From Rhodothermia bacterium (lineage in GTDB: Bacteria > Bacteroidota > Rhodothermia > Rhodothermales > JAAAOL01), in NCBI GenBank assembly GCA_030428385.1, contig JAUIDY010000042.1:1-46240 (forward strand): 46,240 bases of DNA, written 5' to 3'. The position numbers were made by a program, and so were the translations under genes. Shown here piece by piece: positions 16,162-25,437 of this stretch. Positions within the stretch are counted from its first letter, which is position 1; every line of letters begins with the position of its first letter. Under the pieces are notes generated by a model. That model was not told the origin of the DNA and made no database searches. It saw only the letters and a list, made by a program, of their open reading frames with translations.

Positions 16162-17877
16162 ATGCTGCGCCATCTCCAGATCCGTGATTATGCCCTTATC
16201 GAAGACTTGGAAGTCTCGTTTGATAGCGGGCTCAACATCCTTACCGGCGAGACAGGGGCAGGCAAATCCATCATCGTCGAGGCGCTGAAAATGATTCTCG
16301 GCGAGCGGGCATCTACCGAGGTGGTCCGTACCGGTGCCCGCAAAGCCATCATCGAAGGAGCGTTTGATGAGGCGGATGTACCGAAGATGAACAGCTTGTT
16401 GGAGGGCCACGCCATTGAGCCCATGCCACAACTGATACTGCGGCGCGAAATCACCTCTTCCCAAAGCCGGGGTTTTATTAACGACACCCCCGCTACCCTG
16501 GCCGTGATGCGCGAGGTCGCCGCGCAGATGATCGACTTGCATGGGCAACACGAACACCAGTCGCTACTTCGCACCGAGACACATCTCGAACTGCTGGATG
16601 CGTTTGGCGGACTTGGCGGATTGCTTGCCACGTACCAAGATCACTTCCACGCTGTGGCAAAGCGGATGGAAGAGCGGGAGAAGCTCGTGGCACGAGAACG
16701 GGAGTTGCACCAACAGAAAGAACTGTTCGCCTTTCAGATCGAAGAGATTGATCGGGTGAAGCCCCAGGAAGACGAGGAAGAAGCGCTAGAAGCCGAACGG
16801 CGAATCCTTGAAAACGCCGAGCACCTGTATCAAGCAACCGCAAGCGTCTATGAGTCGCTATACGAAAGTGACACCGCGATCAACGATCAACTGGTAGTGG
16901 CCCGCAATGAGTTGCAAGATTTAGCCCGCATCGATGCAACGTTTGAAACCGCGCTCGAAGAAATCAAGTCGGCGCAGATTGTTGTCGCCGAGATCGCCAC
17001 GTTTTTGCAAGATTACAACGCCCGCATCGAGTTTAACCCCGAACGGTTAGAGGCCATTCGGCATCGGTTGACGAAGTTGGATGGGCTGAAACGGAAATAT
17101 GGGGGCACCCTCGAAGCGGTCCGCGCGCATCGGGAAGAGATTGGTGCAACGTACAAGCTGGCGACCGATTTTGAAGGAGCCATCAAGCGGCTGGATCTGG
17201 AAATTCAAGCCCGGCAGCAAGAACTCAGCAAAGCGGCGCAGCGGCTCTCGGCCAAACGACGAGAAGTAGCGGAACGCATCGAGCAGGCCATTGGAGGCGA
17301 ACTGGCGCGTTTGGGAATGCCCCACAGTAGATTTGAGGTGCGTTTTAACCACCAATCACAACCGGACGGATGGATACGGTTTGCCACCGGGCGCTCAGAG
17401 GAACGATATGCCGCGTTCGCCAATGGAATGGACATGGCCGAGTTTTTCCTTTCTACCAACCTCGGGGAAGCGCCCAAGTCCCTTGTAAAGGTAGCCTCAG
17501 GGGGCGAAGTGAGCCGTATCATGCTGGCACTCAAGACCATCCTCGCCAAGAGCGACCGGCTACCCATTCTCGTGTTTGACGAAATCGATGTGGGAATTTC
17601 TGGGGCGGTGGCGCGCAAAGTGGGGGAGAGCATGCACGACCTTGCACATTACCATCAGATCATCGCCATCACGCACCTGCCGCAAATCGCCGCCCTGGGT
17701 GACGTACATTTTGTCGTGGAGAAGGTGGTAGAAGGCAACCGCACCAAGTCCAAGATCCGCCGCCTCACCGACACCGAACGGGCCGAGCAGGTGGCCGCGC
17801 TAATGAGTGGCACCGAAGTTACGGAAGCCGCCCTCGAAAGCGCCCGCGAGTTGATGGGCGTAGGACGAAAGCCCTGA
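16162..17877 (+). CDS. recN: DNA repair protein RecN
   Basis: 571 residues from ATG 16162 (MLRHLQIRDYALIEDLEV), the family's normal start and length; the longer frame from a GTG at 16108 adds 18 unrelated residues. RecN is an SMC-like ATPase that acts early in double-strand break repair. Walker A is LTGETGAGKS, the ABC-type signature is VASGGEVSRIMLALK, Walker B is LVFDEIDVGISG, and the following switch is IAITHLPQIAALGD. Between them lie long charged coiled-coil arms (about 150-370). It follows secA by about 115 bp and precedes pgm by about 105 bp, so independent transcription is likely. Confidence 0.96.
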   Translation: MLRHLQIRDYALIEDLEVSFDSGLNILTGETGAGKSIIVEALKMILGERASTEVVRTGARKAIIEGAFDEADVPKMNSLLEGHAIEPMPQLILRREITSSQSRGFINDTPATLAVMREVAAQMIDLHGQHEHQSLLRTETHLELLDAFGGLGGLLATYQDHFHAVAKRMEEREKLVARERELHQQKELFAFQIEEIDRVKPQEDEEEALEAERRILENAEHLYQATASVYESLYESDTAINDQLVVARNELQDLARIDATFETALEEIKSAQIVVAEIATFLQDYNARIEFNPERLEAIRHRLTKLDGLKRKYGGTLEAVRAHREEIGATYKLATDFEGAIKRLDLEIQARQQELSKAAQRLSAKRREVAERIEQAIGGELARLGMPHSRFEVRFNHQSQPDGWIRFATGRSEERYAAFANGMDMAEFFLSTNLGEAPKSLVKVASGGEVSRIMLALKTILAKSDRLPILVFDEIDVGISGAVARKVGESMHDLAHYHQIIAITHLPQIAALGDVHFVVEKVVEGNRTKSKIRRLTDTERAEQVAALMSGTEVTEAALESARELMGVGRKP

Positions 17878-17936
17878 GCGAATAAGAAATGCCAAATGAT
17901 TCCAGGATGGTGACAGAAAAGTCCTTCATCTTCTAA

Positions 17937-17944
17937 TATCTTCT
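17937..17944 (+). promoter_or_regulatory. Possible -7/-10 element upstream of pgm (TATCTTCT)
   Basis: TATCTT sits 46 nt upstream of the pgm start in an AT-rich gap after recN. It shares its core with elements before the genes at 453 and 27311. No clear -33 partner is visible, so this is a weak call. Confidence 0.2.
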
Positions 17945-17982
17945 GGCTAGACCATCATTATCGTCCGCTCCTCTTTCCAAAC

Positions 17983-19626
17983 ATGGCACTTCATAAACTT
18001 GCAGGGCAGCCCGCACCCCCAACCCTGTTAACAAACATTCCCCGCCTCATTTCGGCCTATTACACCGAAAAGCCAGACCCGTCAAACACGGCACAGCAGG
18101 TGTCATTTGGGACGTCGGGGCACCGAGGCACCTCGCTGTCCAACAGCTTCAACGAAGCGCACATCCTCGCGATCAGTCAGGCGTTGGCCGAATACCGCGT
18201 TGCGGAGGGCATCGACGGTCCGCTGTATATCGGCATGGACACGCATGCGCTCTCTGAGGCGGCGTTTATTACGGCGCTGGAAGTTTTTGCTGCCAATGCG
18301 GTCAACGTTCGGTATCAAGAGGGGCGTCGGTTTACGCCCACGCCAGCCGTCTCCCACGCCATCCTGAAATACAACGCCCGGCGTAAAAAGGACGGGCTGG
18401 CCGATGGAGTCGTGATTACGCCTTCGCACAATCCGCCGGAGGATGGAGGGTTTAAATACAATCCGCCGTCTGGTGGCCCTGCCGGTGGCGAGATTACGTC
18501 AGTGATTCAGAAACGCGCCAATGAACTTCTTCGAGAAGGGCTTAAGGGGGTGATGCGCATCCCGTTCAAACGTGCACTAAAAGCGAGCACTACCCACGCG
18601 TTCGACTTCGTAAAGCCGTATGTCCGCGACCTCGCCCGTGTCATCGATATGGACGCCGTCTCGAACGCGGGGCTCCATATCGGCGTGGACCCCATGGGAG
18701 GGGCAGGAATCGACTACTGGGCTCCCATCGCCGAGCGGTATAAGCTAAACCTTGAAGTGGTCAACTGGCGGGTGGACCCCACGTTTTCGTTCATGACCGT
18801 CGATAAAGACGGCAAAATCCGCATGGACTGTTCGTCGCCCTATGCGATGGCGGGACTCATCGGCCTCAAAGACCGCTTCGATATCGCTTTCGGCAACGAC
18901 CCCGACTACGACCGCCACGGCATCGTGACGAAGAGCGTCGGGCTTATGAATCCCAACCATTACCTCGCCGTGGCGATTCAATACCTCTTCCAAAATCGTC
19001 CGAAATGGCGCAAGAAGGCAGCGATTGGCAAAACGTTGGTGTCGAGCTCGATGATTGACAAGGTGGCCAAAGACCTGAAACGGCCCCTCGCAGAAGTGCC
19101 GGTTGGGTTTAAATGGTTCGTGGAGGGGTTGCAGACGGGGAAATATGGGTTCGGAGGAGAGGAAAGCGCTGGTGCATCGTTCCTGCGCATGAACGGCAAA
19201 ACGTGGACCACGGACAAGGATGGGTTGCTGCTCGACCTGTTGGCAGCCGAAATCACGGCAAAGACGGGCAAAGATCCAGGGGAGCACTACAAAGAACTGG
19301 AGGCTCGGTTTGGCAGCCCGCTCTATCAACGGGTGGATGCCCCTGCCACGCCGACGCAAAAAGCCAAACTTCAGCAGCTTTCGCCCGACATGGTCACCCA
19401 GAAAAAAGTGGCGGGCGAAACCATTCTTGAAAAGCTGACGCATGCACCCGGCAACGGTGCGCCGATCGGCGGACTTAAAGTGGTTACTGAAAATGGGTGG
19501 TTTGCCGCGCGTCCTTCCGGGACGGAGAATATCTACAAGATTTACATGGAGAGTTTTAAGGGCAAGAAACACTTAAATCGGATTGCCCGCGAAGCCCAGA
19601 AACTGGTAGATGAAGTGATCGCGTAA
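17983..19626 (+). CDS. pgm: Phosphoglucomutase (alpha-D-glucose phosphate-specific)
   Basis: 547 residues, the length of the E. coli Pgm type. It interconverts glucose 1-phosphate and glucose 6-phosphate through a phosphoserine. N-terminal signature [20 protein letters not shown]; catalytic serine loop [19 protein letters not shown]; metal loop [12 protein letters not shown]; sugar-binding loop [11 protein letters not shown]; and C-terminal phosphate-binding loop [12 protein letters not shown]. All key elements are present. It links glycolysis with UDP-glucose and glycogen or envelope sugar supply. A second phosphohexomutase follows after about 110 bp. Confidence 0.96.
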   Translation: MALHKLAGQPAPPTLLTNIPRLISAYYTEKPDPSNTAQQVSFGTSGHRGTSLSNSFNEAHILAISQALAEYRVAEGIDGPLYIGMDTHALSEAAFITALEVFAANAVNVRYQEGRRFTPTPAVSHAILKYNARRKKDGLADGVVITPSHNPPEDGGFKYNPPSGGPAGGEITSVIQKRANELLREGLKGVMRIPFKRALKASTTHAFDFVKPYVRDLARVIDMDAVSNAGLHIGVDPMGGAGIDYWAPIAERYKLNLEVVNWRVDPTFSFMTVDKDGKIRMDCSSPYAMAGLIGLKDRFDIAFGNDPDYDRHGIVTKSVGLMNPNHYLAVAIQYLFQNRPKWRKKAAIGKTLVSSSMIDKVAKDLKRPLAEVPVGFKWFVEGLQTGKYGFGGEESAGASFLRMNGKTWTTDKDGLLLDLLAAEITAKTGKDPGEHYKELEARFGSPLYQRVDAPATPTQKAKLQQLSPDMVTQKKVAGETILEKLTHAPGNGAPIGGLKVVTENGWFAARPSGTENIYKIYMESFKGKKHLNRIAREAQKLVDEVIA

Positions 19627-19735
19627 GTCGTGAGTGGGGTGCGAGAGCGGGGGGGACAAGCGAATCGAATGAATCAGACGTATAAAAAAAGGGGCGTGGC
19701 ACCCTCAGGTTTTACGTTTCACTACATAGTTTTAC

Positions 19736-21151
19736 ATGACACAACCGATCAAATTTGGCACCGACGGATGGCGTGCTGTCATCGCCGATGGCTATACCTT
19801 TGAGAACCTCGCGAAGGTAACACAGGCGACAGCCCAATGGCTGCATCGGCATTATACGAAGCCAACCGTTTTGATAGGGCACGACGCCCGGTTTATGGGG
19901 CGGGCGTTTGCCGAACATGCGGCCCGCGTATTTGTCGCTGCTGGGGTGGAAGTGAAGATGGCAGTGGGGATCACAACGACGCCGGCCATAAGTTGGGCAA
20001 CGAAGGCACATGGACGGAGTGCTGGCATCGTCATAACGGCGAGTCATAACCCGCCCGAATACAACGGTTTTAAAATTAAAGCGGACTTTGGAGGACCCGC
20101 CACACCGACCCAAATTGCAGAGGTGGAAGAGGAATTAAATCGACTCCCGGTAGAATTGGAACGTCCCGCAACCTATCGAGAACTGATTGCGGAAAGGCGG
20201 GTCACGGAGCGAGATGTCATGGCCGACTATCTCAACATGATGCGGCAGACCCTTGACATCGATGCAATTCTGAACGTAGGGCTCCGTATCGCTCATGATC
20301 CTATGTTTGGAGCGGGGCAAGGCGTTGTGTCCCGGTTGTTAGGTCAAGATCATGTCGTTGAAATCCATGGCACAAAAAACCCCGGTTTTGAGGGGCGTGC
20401 TCCAGAGCCCATCGAGCGCAACCTGAATGAACTCTCCAAACTAGTTGTAGAGACGGGTTGTGCTGTTGGACTTGCCAATGATGGGGATGCTGATCGCATC
20501 GGGATGTACGATGAGAAGGGCCAGTTTGTATCGTCACACCTGATCTTGGCGTTGTTGGTTAAATATTTACATGAGGTGCGTGGACTGACGGGGTCCATCG
20601 TAAAGACGTTTTCAACGTCCCATATGCTTGATAAAATGGGCACACATTATGGGTTTCAGGTGCAGACCTTGCCCATAGGATTTAAGTACATCGCATCGAA
20701 AATAATTACGGGAGATGTGTTGGTGGGTGGCGAGGAGTCAGGGGGCATCGCAGTGAAAGGACATGTCCCCGAGCGTGATGGTATTTATATCGGGCTCCTT
20801 ATTGTGGAGATGATGGTGAAGCGAGGCCTGCCCTTGTCAGCGCTGGTACAGGAATTATTCGATGACTTCGGCCCGCATTATTACCACCGGGTAGATTTGC
20901 ACACGACCCCTCAAAAGAAAGAGGCAGCGTTGAAGCGATTGGAGCAGGAAGGCGGGCTGAAAGAAATCGCTGGACACCCTATCGTGGATCTACAAACGTT
21001 GGACGGATATAAACACGTAGCGGAAAGCGGCTGGTTGTTGGTGCGTCCTTCCGGTACAGAGCCCGTCTTGCGCATCTATGCAGAAGCACCCACCATCGAC
21101 GAGGCCAAGAAACTGGTGCAGAGCGCAGTTGCGCAACTGGGGCTGGCATGA
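19736..21151 (+). CDS. Phosphoglucomutase/phosphomannomutase family protein
   Basis: 471 residues of the alpha-D-phosphohexomutase family, a type distinct from the Pgm just upstream. Loops in order: KFGTDGWRAVIAD at the N-terminus, serine loop GIVITASHNPPEYNGFKIKA, metal loop GLANDGDADRIGMYD, sugar loop VGGEESGGIAVKG and phosphate loop VRPSGTEPVLRIYAEAP. The GEESGG loop suits glucose- or mannose-phosphate rather than GlmM, but substrate cannot be fixed from sequence alone. It heads a run of four genes joined by ATGA start/stop overlaps (21148, 21912, 22691), so it is very likely the first gene of one operon. Confidence 0.92.
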   Translation: MTQPIKFGTDGWRAVIADGYTFENLAKVTQATAQWLHRHYTKPTVLIGHDARFMGRAFAEHAARVFVAAGVEVKMAVGITTTPAISWATKAHGRSAGIVITASHNPPEYNGFKIKADFGGPATPTQIAEVEEELNRLPVELERPATYRELIAERRVTERDVMADYLNMMRQTLDIDAILNVGLRIAHDPMFGAGQGVVSRLLGQDHVVEIHGTKNPGFEGRAPEPIERNLNELSKLVVETGCAVGLANDGDADRIGMYDEKGQFVSSHLILALLVKYLHEVRGLTGSIVKTFSTSHMLDKMGTHYGFQVQTLPIGFKYIASKIITGDVLVGGEESGGIAVKGHVPERDGIYIGLLIVEMMVKRGLPLSALVQELFDDFGPHYYHRVDLHTTPQKKEAALKRLEQEGGLKEIAGHPIVDLQTLDGYKHVAESGWLLVRPSGTEPVLRIYAEAPTIDEAKKLVQSAVAQLGLA

Positions 21152-21915
21152 GGCATCCTCCAGAAAACCACTTCCTGGAACCAACCGCCGTCCCTGTTGA
21201 TGCATTACGATTCCCGGATGCTCCAACGCTCACCTTTGAGGGGTTCAGGCCCGAAGCGTTTGCCATCCTGGATCGTCTTCGCCAACATCCGCATATCGGG
21301 CAGTACCGCGAAGAAAAAGCGGGCATTCGAACCTACCTCACAGAACCCTTTAAGCGTTATCGCGATGATCTGGTGGTGAACTGGGTGCTGCCAAACCGCT
21401 TGGCCTTCGAAACCGAAAAAAACGTTTTCAGCCGATTGCTTAAGAATGATTTCGGGGCAGGAGGATGCCATCATCACATGTGGATGGCGTTTCCGCGTCC
21501 CGGTCGCCGTCGACTTGCTGAACCCCAGCTGTGGCACAGTATTTCACCGGCTGGCTTCACCACAGGTTTATTCGTAGGCGGACAAGCAAGATCGCTCTTA
21601 AGCATAGCGAAGGATCGCATGGTGGCAAAAGGAGAGCATTTTCTAGCTTTACTTAATCCATTGCTTGAGGATCCCCGCACTTCGTTTAACCTCCAAATGG
21701 GGACGTGCAACGGAAAAAAACGACGACAGTTTGCAAAGCCACTTGCCTCGGTCCCGGATGATCTGAACAAAGCACAGGAACTATGGGTCGAAACCTTGCT
21801 TCCCCGTGCCTTGGTTGTGCGCTGGCAAGGAGCCTTGGTTACCCAAGCACTTCGAGGAATCCACGCCGTGTGGCCCCTCTATCGTTTTTTGTTTGAGTCT
21901 CCCACCCCTGCATGA
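21148..21915 (+). CDS. Conserved protein of unknown function, remotely DUF2461-like
   Basis: 255 residues, starting in an ATGA overlap with the mutase gene. No signal peptide or membrane span. Notable conserved-looking segments are TLTFEGFRPEAFAILDRLR, VNWVLPNRLAFETEKNVFS, LLKNDFGAGGCHHHMWMAF, LWHSISPAGFTTGLFVGG and FNLQMGTCNGKK. The order of a charged helical start, a basic FxxExxxVF stretch and an SPxGFxxGLFVG strand recalls DUF2461-type proteins, but this is a weak likeness and I do not claim a function. The CHHH cluster could bind a metal. Cytosolic; translationally coupled on both sides, so it probably acts with the mutase or the hydratase. Confidence 0.7.
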   Translation: MRHPPENHFLEPTAVPVDALRFPDAPTLTFEGFRPEAFAILDRLRQHPHIGQYREEKAGIRTYLTEPFKRYRDDLVVNWVLPNRLAFETEKNVFSRLLKNDFGAGGCHHHMWMAFPRPGRRRLAEPQLWHSISPAGFTTGLFVGGQARSLLSIAKDRMVAKGEHFLALLNPLLEDPRTSFNLQMGTCNGKKRRQFAKPLASVPDDLNKAQELWVETLLPRALVVRWQGALVTQALRGIHAVWPLYRFLFESPTPA

Positions 21916-22694
21916 ACAAACTTGTAACCTACATGACGTCGGGGCGTGTTGCCACGTTGACGCTGAACCGCCCGGACAAAAGGAACGCCCTCAATCACAA
22001 TCTTGTGCAGGCGTTGCGGGCTGCCCTTGCGCAGGCTGCGCAAGATACCCATGTGCGGGTGGTGGTCCTTACCGGCGCAGGCACGGCGTTTTCTGCGGGA
22101 GCAGACCTTGAGGCCTTGCAACAATTACAAACGGCGACCCCGATGGAAAATGTCGCGGACTCGGAGAATTTGGCTGAACTTTTCTCGGATATCTACTTGC
22201 ATCCGAAGCCCATCATTGCCAAAGTCCAAGGCCATGCCATCGCGGGTGGATGTGGCTTGGCAGCCGTATGCGACTTTTCCATCGTAGCTGATCATGCAAA
22301 GCTTGGATTTACGGAGGTCCGGATTGGCTTTGTCCCAGCCATTGTGATGGTGTTTGTTTTGCGCAAATTAGGCGAAGCCGCTGCCCGCGATTTATTCCTC
22401 CGGGGCAAGCTGATCACGAGTGTAGAAGCTGCTGAAAGGGGCCTTGTCACCCAAAGTGTGTCGGCGCTGTCACTCGATGAAGTAGTAGACAATTTGGCAC
22501 AAGAACTGGCACACGAGACCAGCGGGTCGGCGGTTTCACTCACCAAACGGATGCTAGCGCAGGTACCCGGCATGGGTCTACGGGAGGCGCTCACGTATGC
22601 GACACAAATGAATGCGTTCGCAAGGGGTACTGAAGACTGCCAGGCAGGGATTGCTGCATTTCTAAGCAAAACAGATCCGCCATGGCGAGCATGA
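21912..22694 (+). CDS. Enoyl-CoA hydratase/isomerase family protein
   Basis: 260 residues, the normal crotonase length, starting in an ATGA overlap. Fold signatures: VATLTLNRPDKRNALNH, VVLTGAGTAFSAGADLEAL (oxyanion-hole region), KVQGHAIAGGCGLAAVCDFS (second oxyanion glycine) and LGFTEVRIGFVPAIVMVFVL. The first catalytic Glu of classic enoyl-CoA hydratases (GGGCEL) is Gly here (GGCGL), while the second (FTEVRIG) is kept, as in many methylglutaconyl-CoA hydratase-like and unassigned members. It acts on an acyl-CoA of unknown identity. The neighbours (mutase, squalene-synthase-like) do not point to beta-oxidation. Confidence 0.9.
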   Translation: MNKLVTYMTSGRVATLTLNRPDKRNALNHNLVQALRAALAQAAQDTHVRVVVLTGAGTAFSAGADLEALQQLQTATPMENVADSENLAELFSDIYLHPKPIIAKVQGHAIAGGCGLAAVCDFSIVADHAKLGFTEVRIGFVPAIVMVFVLRKLGEAAARDLFLRGKLITSVEAAERGLVTQSVSALSLDEVVDNLAQELAHETSGSAVSLTKRMLAQVPGMGLREALTYATQMNAFARGTEDCQAGIAAFLSKTDPPWRA

Positions 22695-23494
22695 GTAGCG
22701 ACCTGCTTTTATTGCTGGAGCCGTTCCAGGGCGAAACGTGGAAAGAAGTGAACCGGGAAGCCGCGCAGGCATTCTGGGGTTGGCACCGCGCCTTCCGTTC
22801 CACGGAGTTTTCTCCAACGTCGACGCCTGAACTCGTGGCACAAATCGAGCAAGGAAACCCCATCGCCACACTCCCGGAAGCCATTCAGCACGCAGCCTTT
22901 GCGGCGTGTGCAAAACATTCCGTTTCCTTGGCCCTGCTGGCAGAACAGGTTGAAGCGGCATCACAACGACATGCTGGGCTTCGGTTTGAGAATGCAACCT
23001 CTCTGCGCGCTTTTGCCGATAGGTGGGTGGCACCTCATGCCCGACTGTTGGCTCACCTCGCGGGCCTCACCTTGCGGTTTCAACAGCGCTACATCGATGA
23101 ACTGGCATATGGTTTTTTTATCACCCGCCGCCTCGTTTCGCTTCCAAATGATGTAAATAAGAATCAAGTTTATATCCCTTTATCAGACCTGGACCAGGCG
23201 GGTGTTTCGATACAGGATCTTGAAGCTGGAAAACAAACCGAGGCGATCACCAAAGTGCTGTGGAAACAGTCGGTTCGTGCCCGGGATGCGCTTAGTCAAG
23301 GTCGCACGTTGTATAATGATCTTGACCGACCCTACCGTCGTACTTTTAAACGGGCTTGGCTCACGGCGCTTGAGGTGCTCGATGTATTGAACCGTGCCCA
23401 TTTTGATGTGTGGCATTTGCCAGCGGAGCTATCAGTAAAGTCTAAACTGGCCATTACGTTGCAGTCGATTTTTGGACGCACCAGCTTTCGCTAA
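22691..23494 (+). CDS. Squalene/phytoene synthase family protein, probably catalytically dead
   Basis: ATG 22691 gives an ATGA overlap with the hydratase and 267 residues, near the family length (280-300); ATG 22682 is also possible. The fold is recognisable from RYIDELAYGFFITRRL, VYIPLSDLDQAGVS and RPYRRTFKRAWLTALEVL. Active members bind prenyl diphosphates through Mg ions held by two DxxxD motifs. In the first region (28-41, FWGWHRAFRSTEFS) the DDxxD aspartates are absent. In the second the expected RDVxED is PNDVNKN, keeping Asp154 but having Asn158 for the last Asp. It may be a prenyl-lipid binding or regulatory derivative, or a divergent enzyme. No other terpenoid gene is nearby. Confidence 0.75.
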   Translation: MSSDLLLLLEPFQGETWKEVNREAAQAFWGWHRAFRSTEFSPTSTPELVAQIEQGNPIATLPEAIQHAAFAACAKHSVSLALLAEQVEAASQRHAGLRFENATSLRAFADRWVAPHARLLAHLAGLTLRFQQRYIDELAYGFFITRRLVSLPNDVNKNQVYIPLSDLDQAGVSIQDLEAGKQTEAITKVLWKQSVRARDALSQGRTLYNDLDRPYRRTFKRAWLTALEVLDVLNRAHFDVWHLPAELSVKSKLAITLQSIFGRTSFR

Positions 23495-23586
23495 TACCCA
23501 AGTTGCTGGATTTTTCGTTTTGAAATAAACCGCCACCTTTCGTTTTTCCTACCATCACTGTTGTGCCACAGAGAATAAAACCAACC

Positions 23587-24588
23587 ATGACCACCTACCG
23601 GGATGCGGGCGTAGATATTGAGGCTGGAGATGAAGCTGTTGATCGGATTAAGCCCCTCGTACGGGCAACGTTTACGCCGGGCGTCTTGGCCGATATTGGG
23701 GCGTTTGGTGGATTCTTTGAACTTGATCTTGTCAATTTTCGCCATCCAGTCCTTGTTTCCTCAGTGGATGGCGTTGGCACCAAGCTCAAGGTGGCGTTTC
23801 GTACGCACCGCCATGACACCGTTGGGCAAGACCTCGTCAACCATTGCGTGAACGACATCGCTGTCTGTGGAGCAATACCACTCTATTTTCTCGACTACTT
23901 TGCCACGGGTAAACTTGAGCCTTCTGTTGCAGAAGACATCATCTCTGGGTTCGCAAAGGCATGCAAAGAAAATGGGTGTGCCCTTATTGGTGGAGAAACG
24001 GCTGAGATGCCCGGGATCTATGCCGCCGGGGAGTATGATCTCGCAGGAACGGTGGTTGGGATCGTCGAGAAGGAGCGGATACTGGATGGCAGCCGGGTGG
24101 AGAGAGGTGATGTATTGGTTGGGTTGCCCTCCACGGGATTGCATACGAATGGGTATTCGTTGGCCCGTAAGGTCTTATTCGAACATTTCGAGGTGTCCGA
24201 TACCCCGGAGGCACTTGGAGGGACCTCTGTTGGAGAAGTATTATTAGCCGTGCATCGCTCGTATCTCGCGGCAATCCAGGCTCTGGCGGCGGATGACCTG
24301 GCCCATGCCTTCGTTCATGTGACGGGTGGTGGTATTCCGGGGAATACGGTACGGGTCATGCCTGAAGGGCTTACCTTCAGCGTCGATTATTCGGCATGGG
24401 AACGGCCTGCCATTTTTGATTTGATCCAAGAAAAGGGTGGGGTACCAGAAGATGATATGCGCCGCACGTTTAATCTGGGCATCGGTTTGATCGCTTTGGT
24501 GGCACCTGACAACCTTGAAACCGTCCTTGAGCGATGGCGAGGAAGCGGTGAGGCCCCCATCATTTTGGGGCATGTGATAGAAAAATAG
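23587..24588 (+). CDS. purM: Phosphoribosylformylglycinamidine cyclo-ligase
   Basis: 334 residues from ATG 23587 (MTTYRDAGVDIEAGDEAVDR), the usual PurM start; the longer frame from a GTG at 23563 adds eight residues. PurM makes AIR from FGAM with ATP in step five of purine synthesis. Motifs: PVLVSSVDGVGTKLKVAF, HDTVGQDLVNHCVNDIAVCG, ALIGGETAEMPGIY, LVGLPSTGLHTNGYSLARKV and HVTGGGIPGNTVRVMPEG. All are intact. It stands about 90 bp after the synthase-like gene and about 110 bp before plsY, so it may be a separate unit. Confidence 0.96.
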   Translation: MTTYRDAGVDIEAGDEAVDRIKPLVRATFTPGVLADIGAFGGFFELDLVNFRHPVLVSSVDGVGTKLKVAFRTHRHDTVGQDLVNHCVNDIAVCGAIPLYFLDYFATGKLEPSVAEDIISGFAKACKENGCALIGGETAEMPGIYAAGEYDLAGTVVGIVEKERILDGSRVERGDVLVGLPSTGLHTNGYSLARKVLFEHFEVSDTPEALGGTSVGEVLLAVHRSYLAAIQALAADDLAHAFVHVTGGGIPGNTVRVMPEGLTFSVDYSAWERPAIFDLIQEKGGVPEDDMRRTFNLGIGLIALVAPDNLETVLERWRGSGEAPIILGHVIEK

Positions 24589-24699
24589 AATGGCATTTGA
24601 AACAAGATCCCTGGATCCGTTAGTTTACACCTATCCTCCCCCGAATACGATACGCTTGGCATTGCCAAGCACCTTCCTTGAGTGAATGCAGGTATTACC

Positions 24700-25383
24700 A
24701 TGCAGTCATTAATTGTCATTCTCGTATTGAGTTACCTCGTTGGATCAATTCCGGCGAGCGTGTGGGTAGGAAAGCTTTTTTATGGAATTGATGTCAGGCA
24801 GCACGGAAGTGGCAATGCAGGGGCCACCAATGCGTTTCGGGTACTTGGTTGGAAGGCTGGCCTCCTCTCCACGTTAATTGATCTGGGAAAAGGGCTCCTT
24901 GCCGCAGGGGTGATCGCTTCACTGCGTATTGATGACCTTCCGGCGGGCTTCGAATTTTGGCATATCGAGACGTTCGTGCGTCTGTTAGCAGGGGTTGCAG
25001 CGGTTATGGGGCACATGTTTCCGATCTGGGCCCGGTTCAAAGGAGGGAAAGGGGTTAATACGTCGGCAGGTGTCCTTTTTGCGCTGACCCCTGGAACGAT
25101 GTGTATTACGCTGGCGGTGTTTTTTATCGTTTTGTTTTCTTCTCGATATGTTTCCCTGGCCTCGCTTTCAGCCGCCATTGCGTATCCCTCCACCATCGCC
25201 ATTCGCAAATACGTTTTTGGTATTGATCGTATCGATCCCAGTTTACTCGTGATCGGGATCGTTCTGGCCCTTGCTATCATCATTGCCCATCGGGCCAATA
25301 TCCAGCGACTGTTGCACGGTCAAGAAAATCGTATTCGGTCATTTCGACCTGCCCGTGGAATGCACGGAAGAGGAGAGATTTAG
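24700..25383 (+). CDS. plsY: Acyl-phosphate glycerol-3-phosphate acyltransferase PlsY
   Basis: PlsY transfers an acyl group from acyl-phosphate to glycerol 3-phosphate, the first step of phospholipid synthesis, in the inner membrane. The three PlsY motifs are present: VGSIPASVWVGKLF, then DVRQHGSGNAGATNAFRVLG, and the glycine-rich RFKGGKGVNTSAGVLFAL. There are about five membrane spans. ATG 24700 (MQSLIVILVLSYLV) is favoured; an in-frame GTG at 24682 would add six residues. At 227 residues it is slightly longer than most, with a basic C-terminal tail (QENRIRSFRPARGM). gpsA follows after 51 bp in the same reading frame, so the two steps of glycerol-phosphate supply and use are paired. Confidence 0.95.
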   Translation: MQSLIVILVLSYLVGSIPASVWVGKLFYGIDVRQHGSGNAGATNAFRVLGWKAGLLSTLIDLGKGLLAAGVIASLRIDDLPAGFEFWHIETFVRLLAGVAAVMGHMFPIWARFKGGKGVNTSAGVLFALTPGTMCITLAVFFIVLFSSRYVSLASLSAAIAYPSTIAIRKYVFGIDRIDPSLLVIGIVLALAIIIAHRANIQRLLHGQENRIRSFRPARGMHGRGEI

Positions 25384-25424
25384 GATGAACGGGATCGAAG
25401 ACGGGCAGGGGACGTAGGCAAGGC

Positions 25425-25437
25425 AGGATTCTTCTTG
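25425..25437 (+). promoter_or_regulatory. Shine-Dalgarno supporting a TTG start for gpsA
   Basis: AGGA at 25425-25428 lies six bases before TTG 25435. The frame upstream holds no ATG or GTG back to the plsY stop at 25381, so TTG with this site is the best start. The only other option is GTG 25456. Confidence 0.5.

Noticed and set aside
17983-21151. Two phosphohexomutases as a recent duplication
   Set aside because: The two proteins belong to clearly different subfamilies with different lengths and loop sequences.
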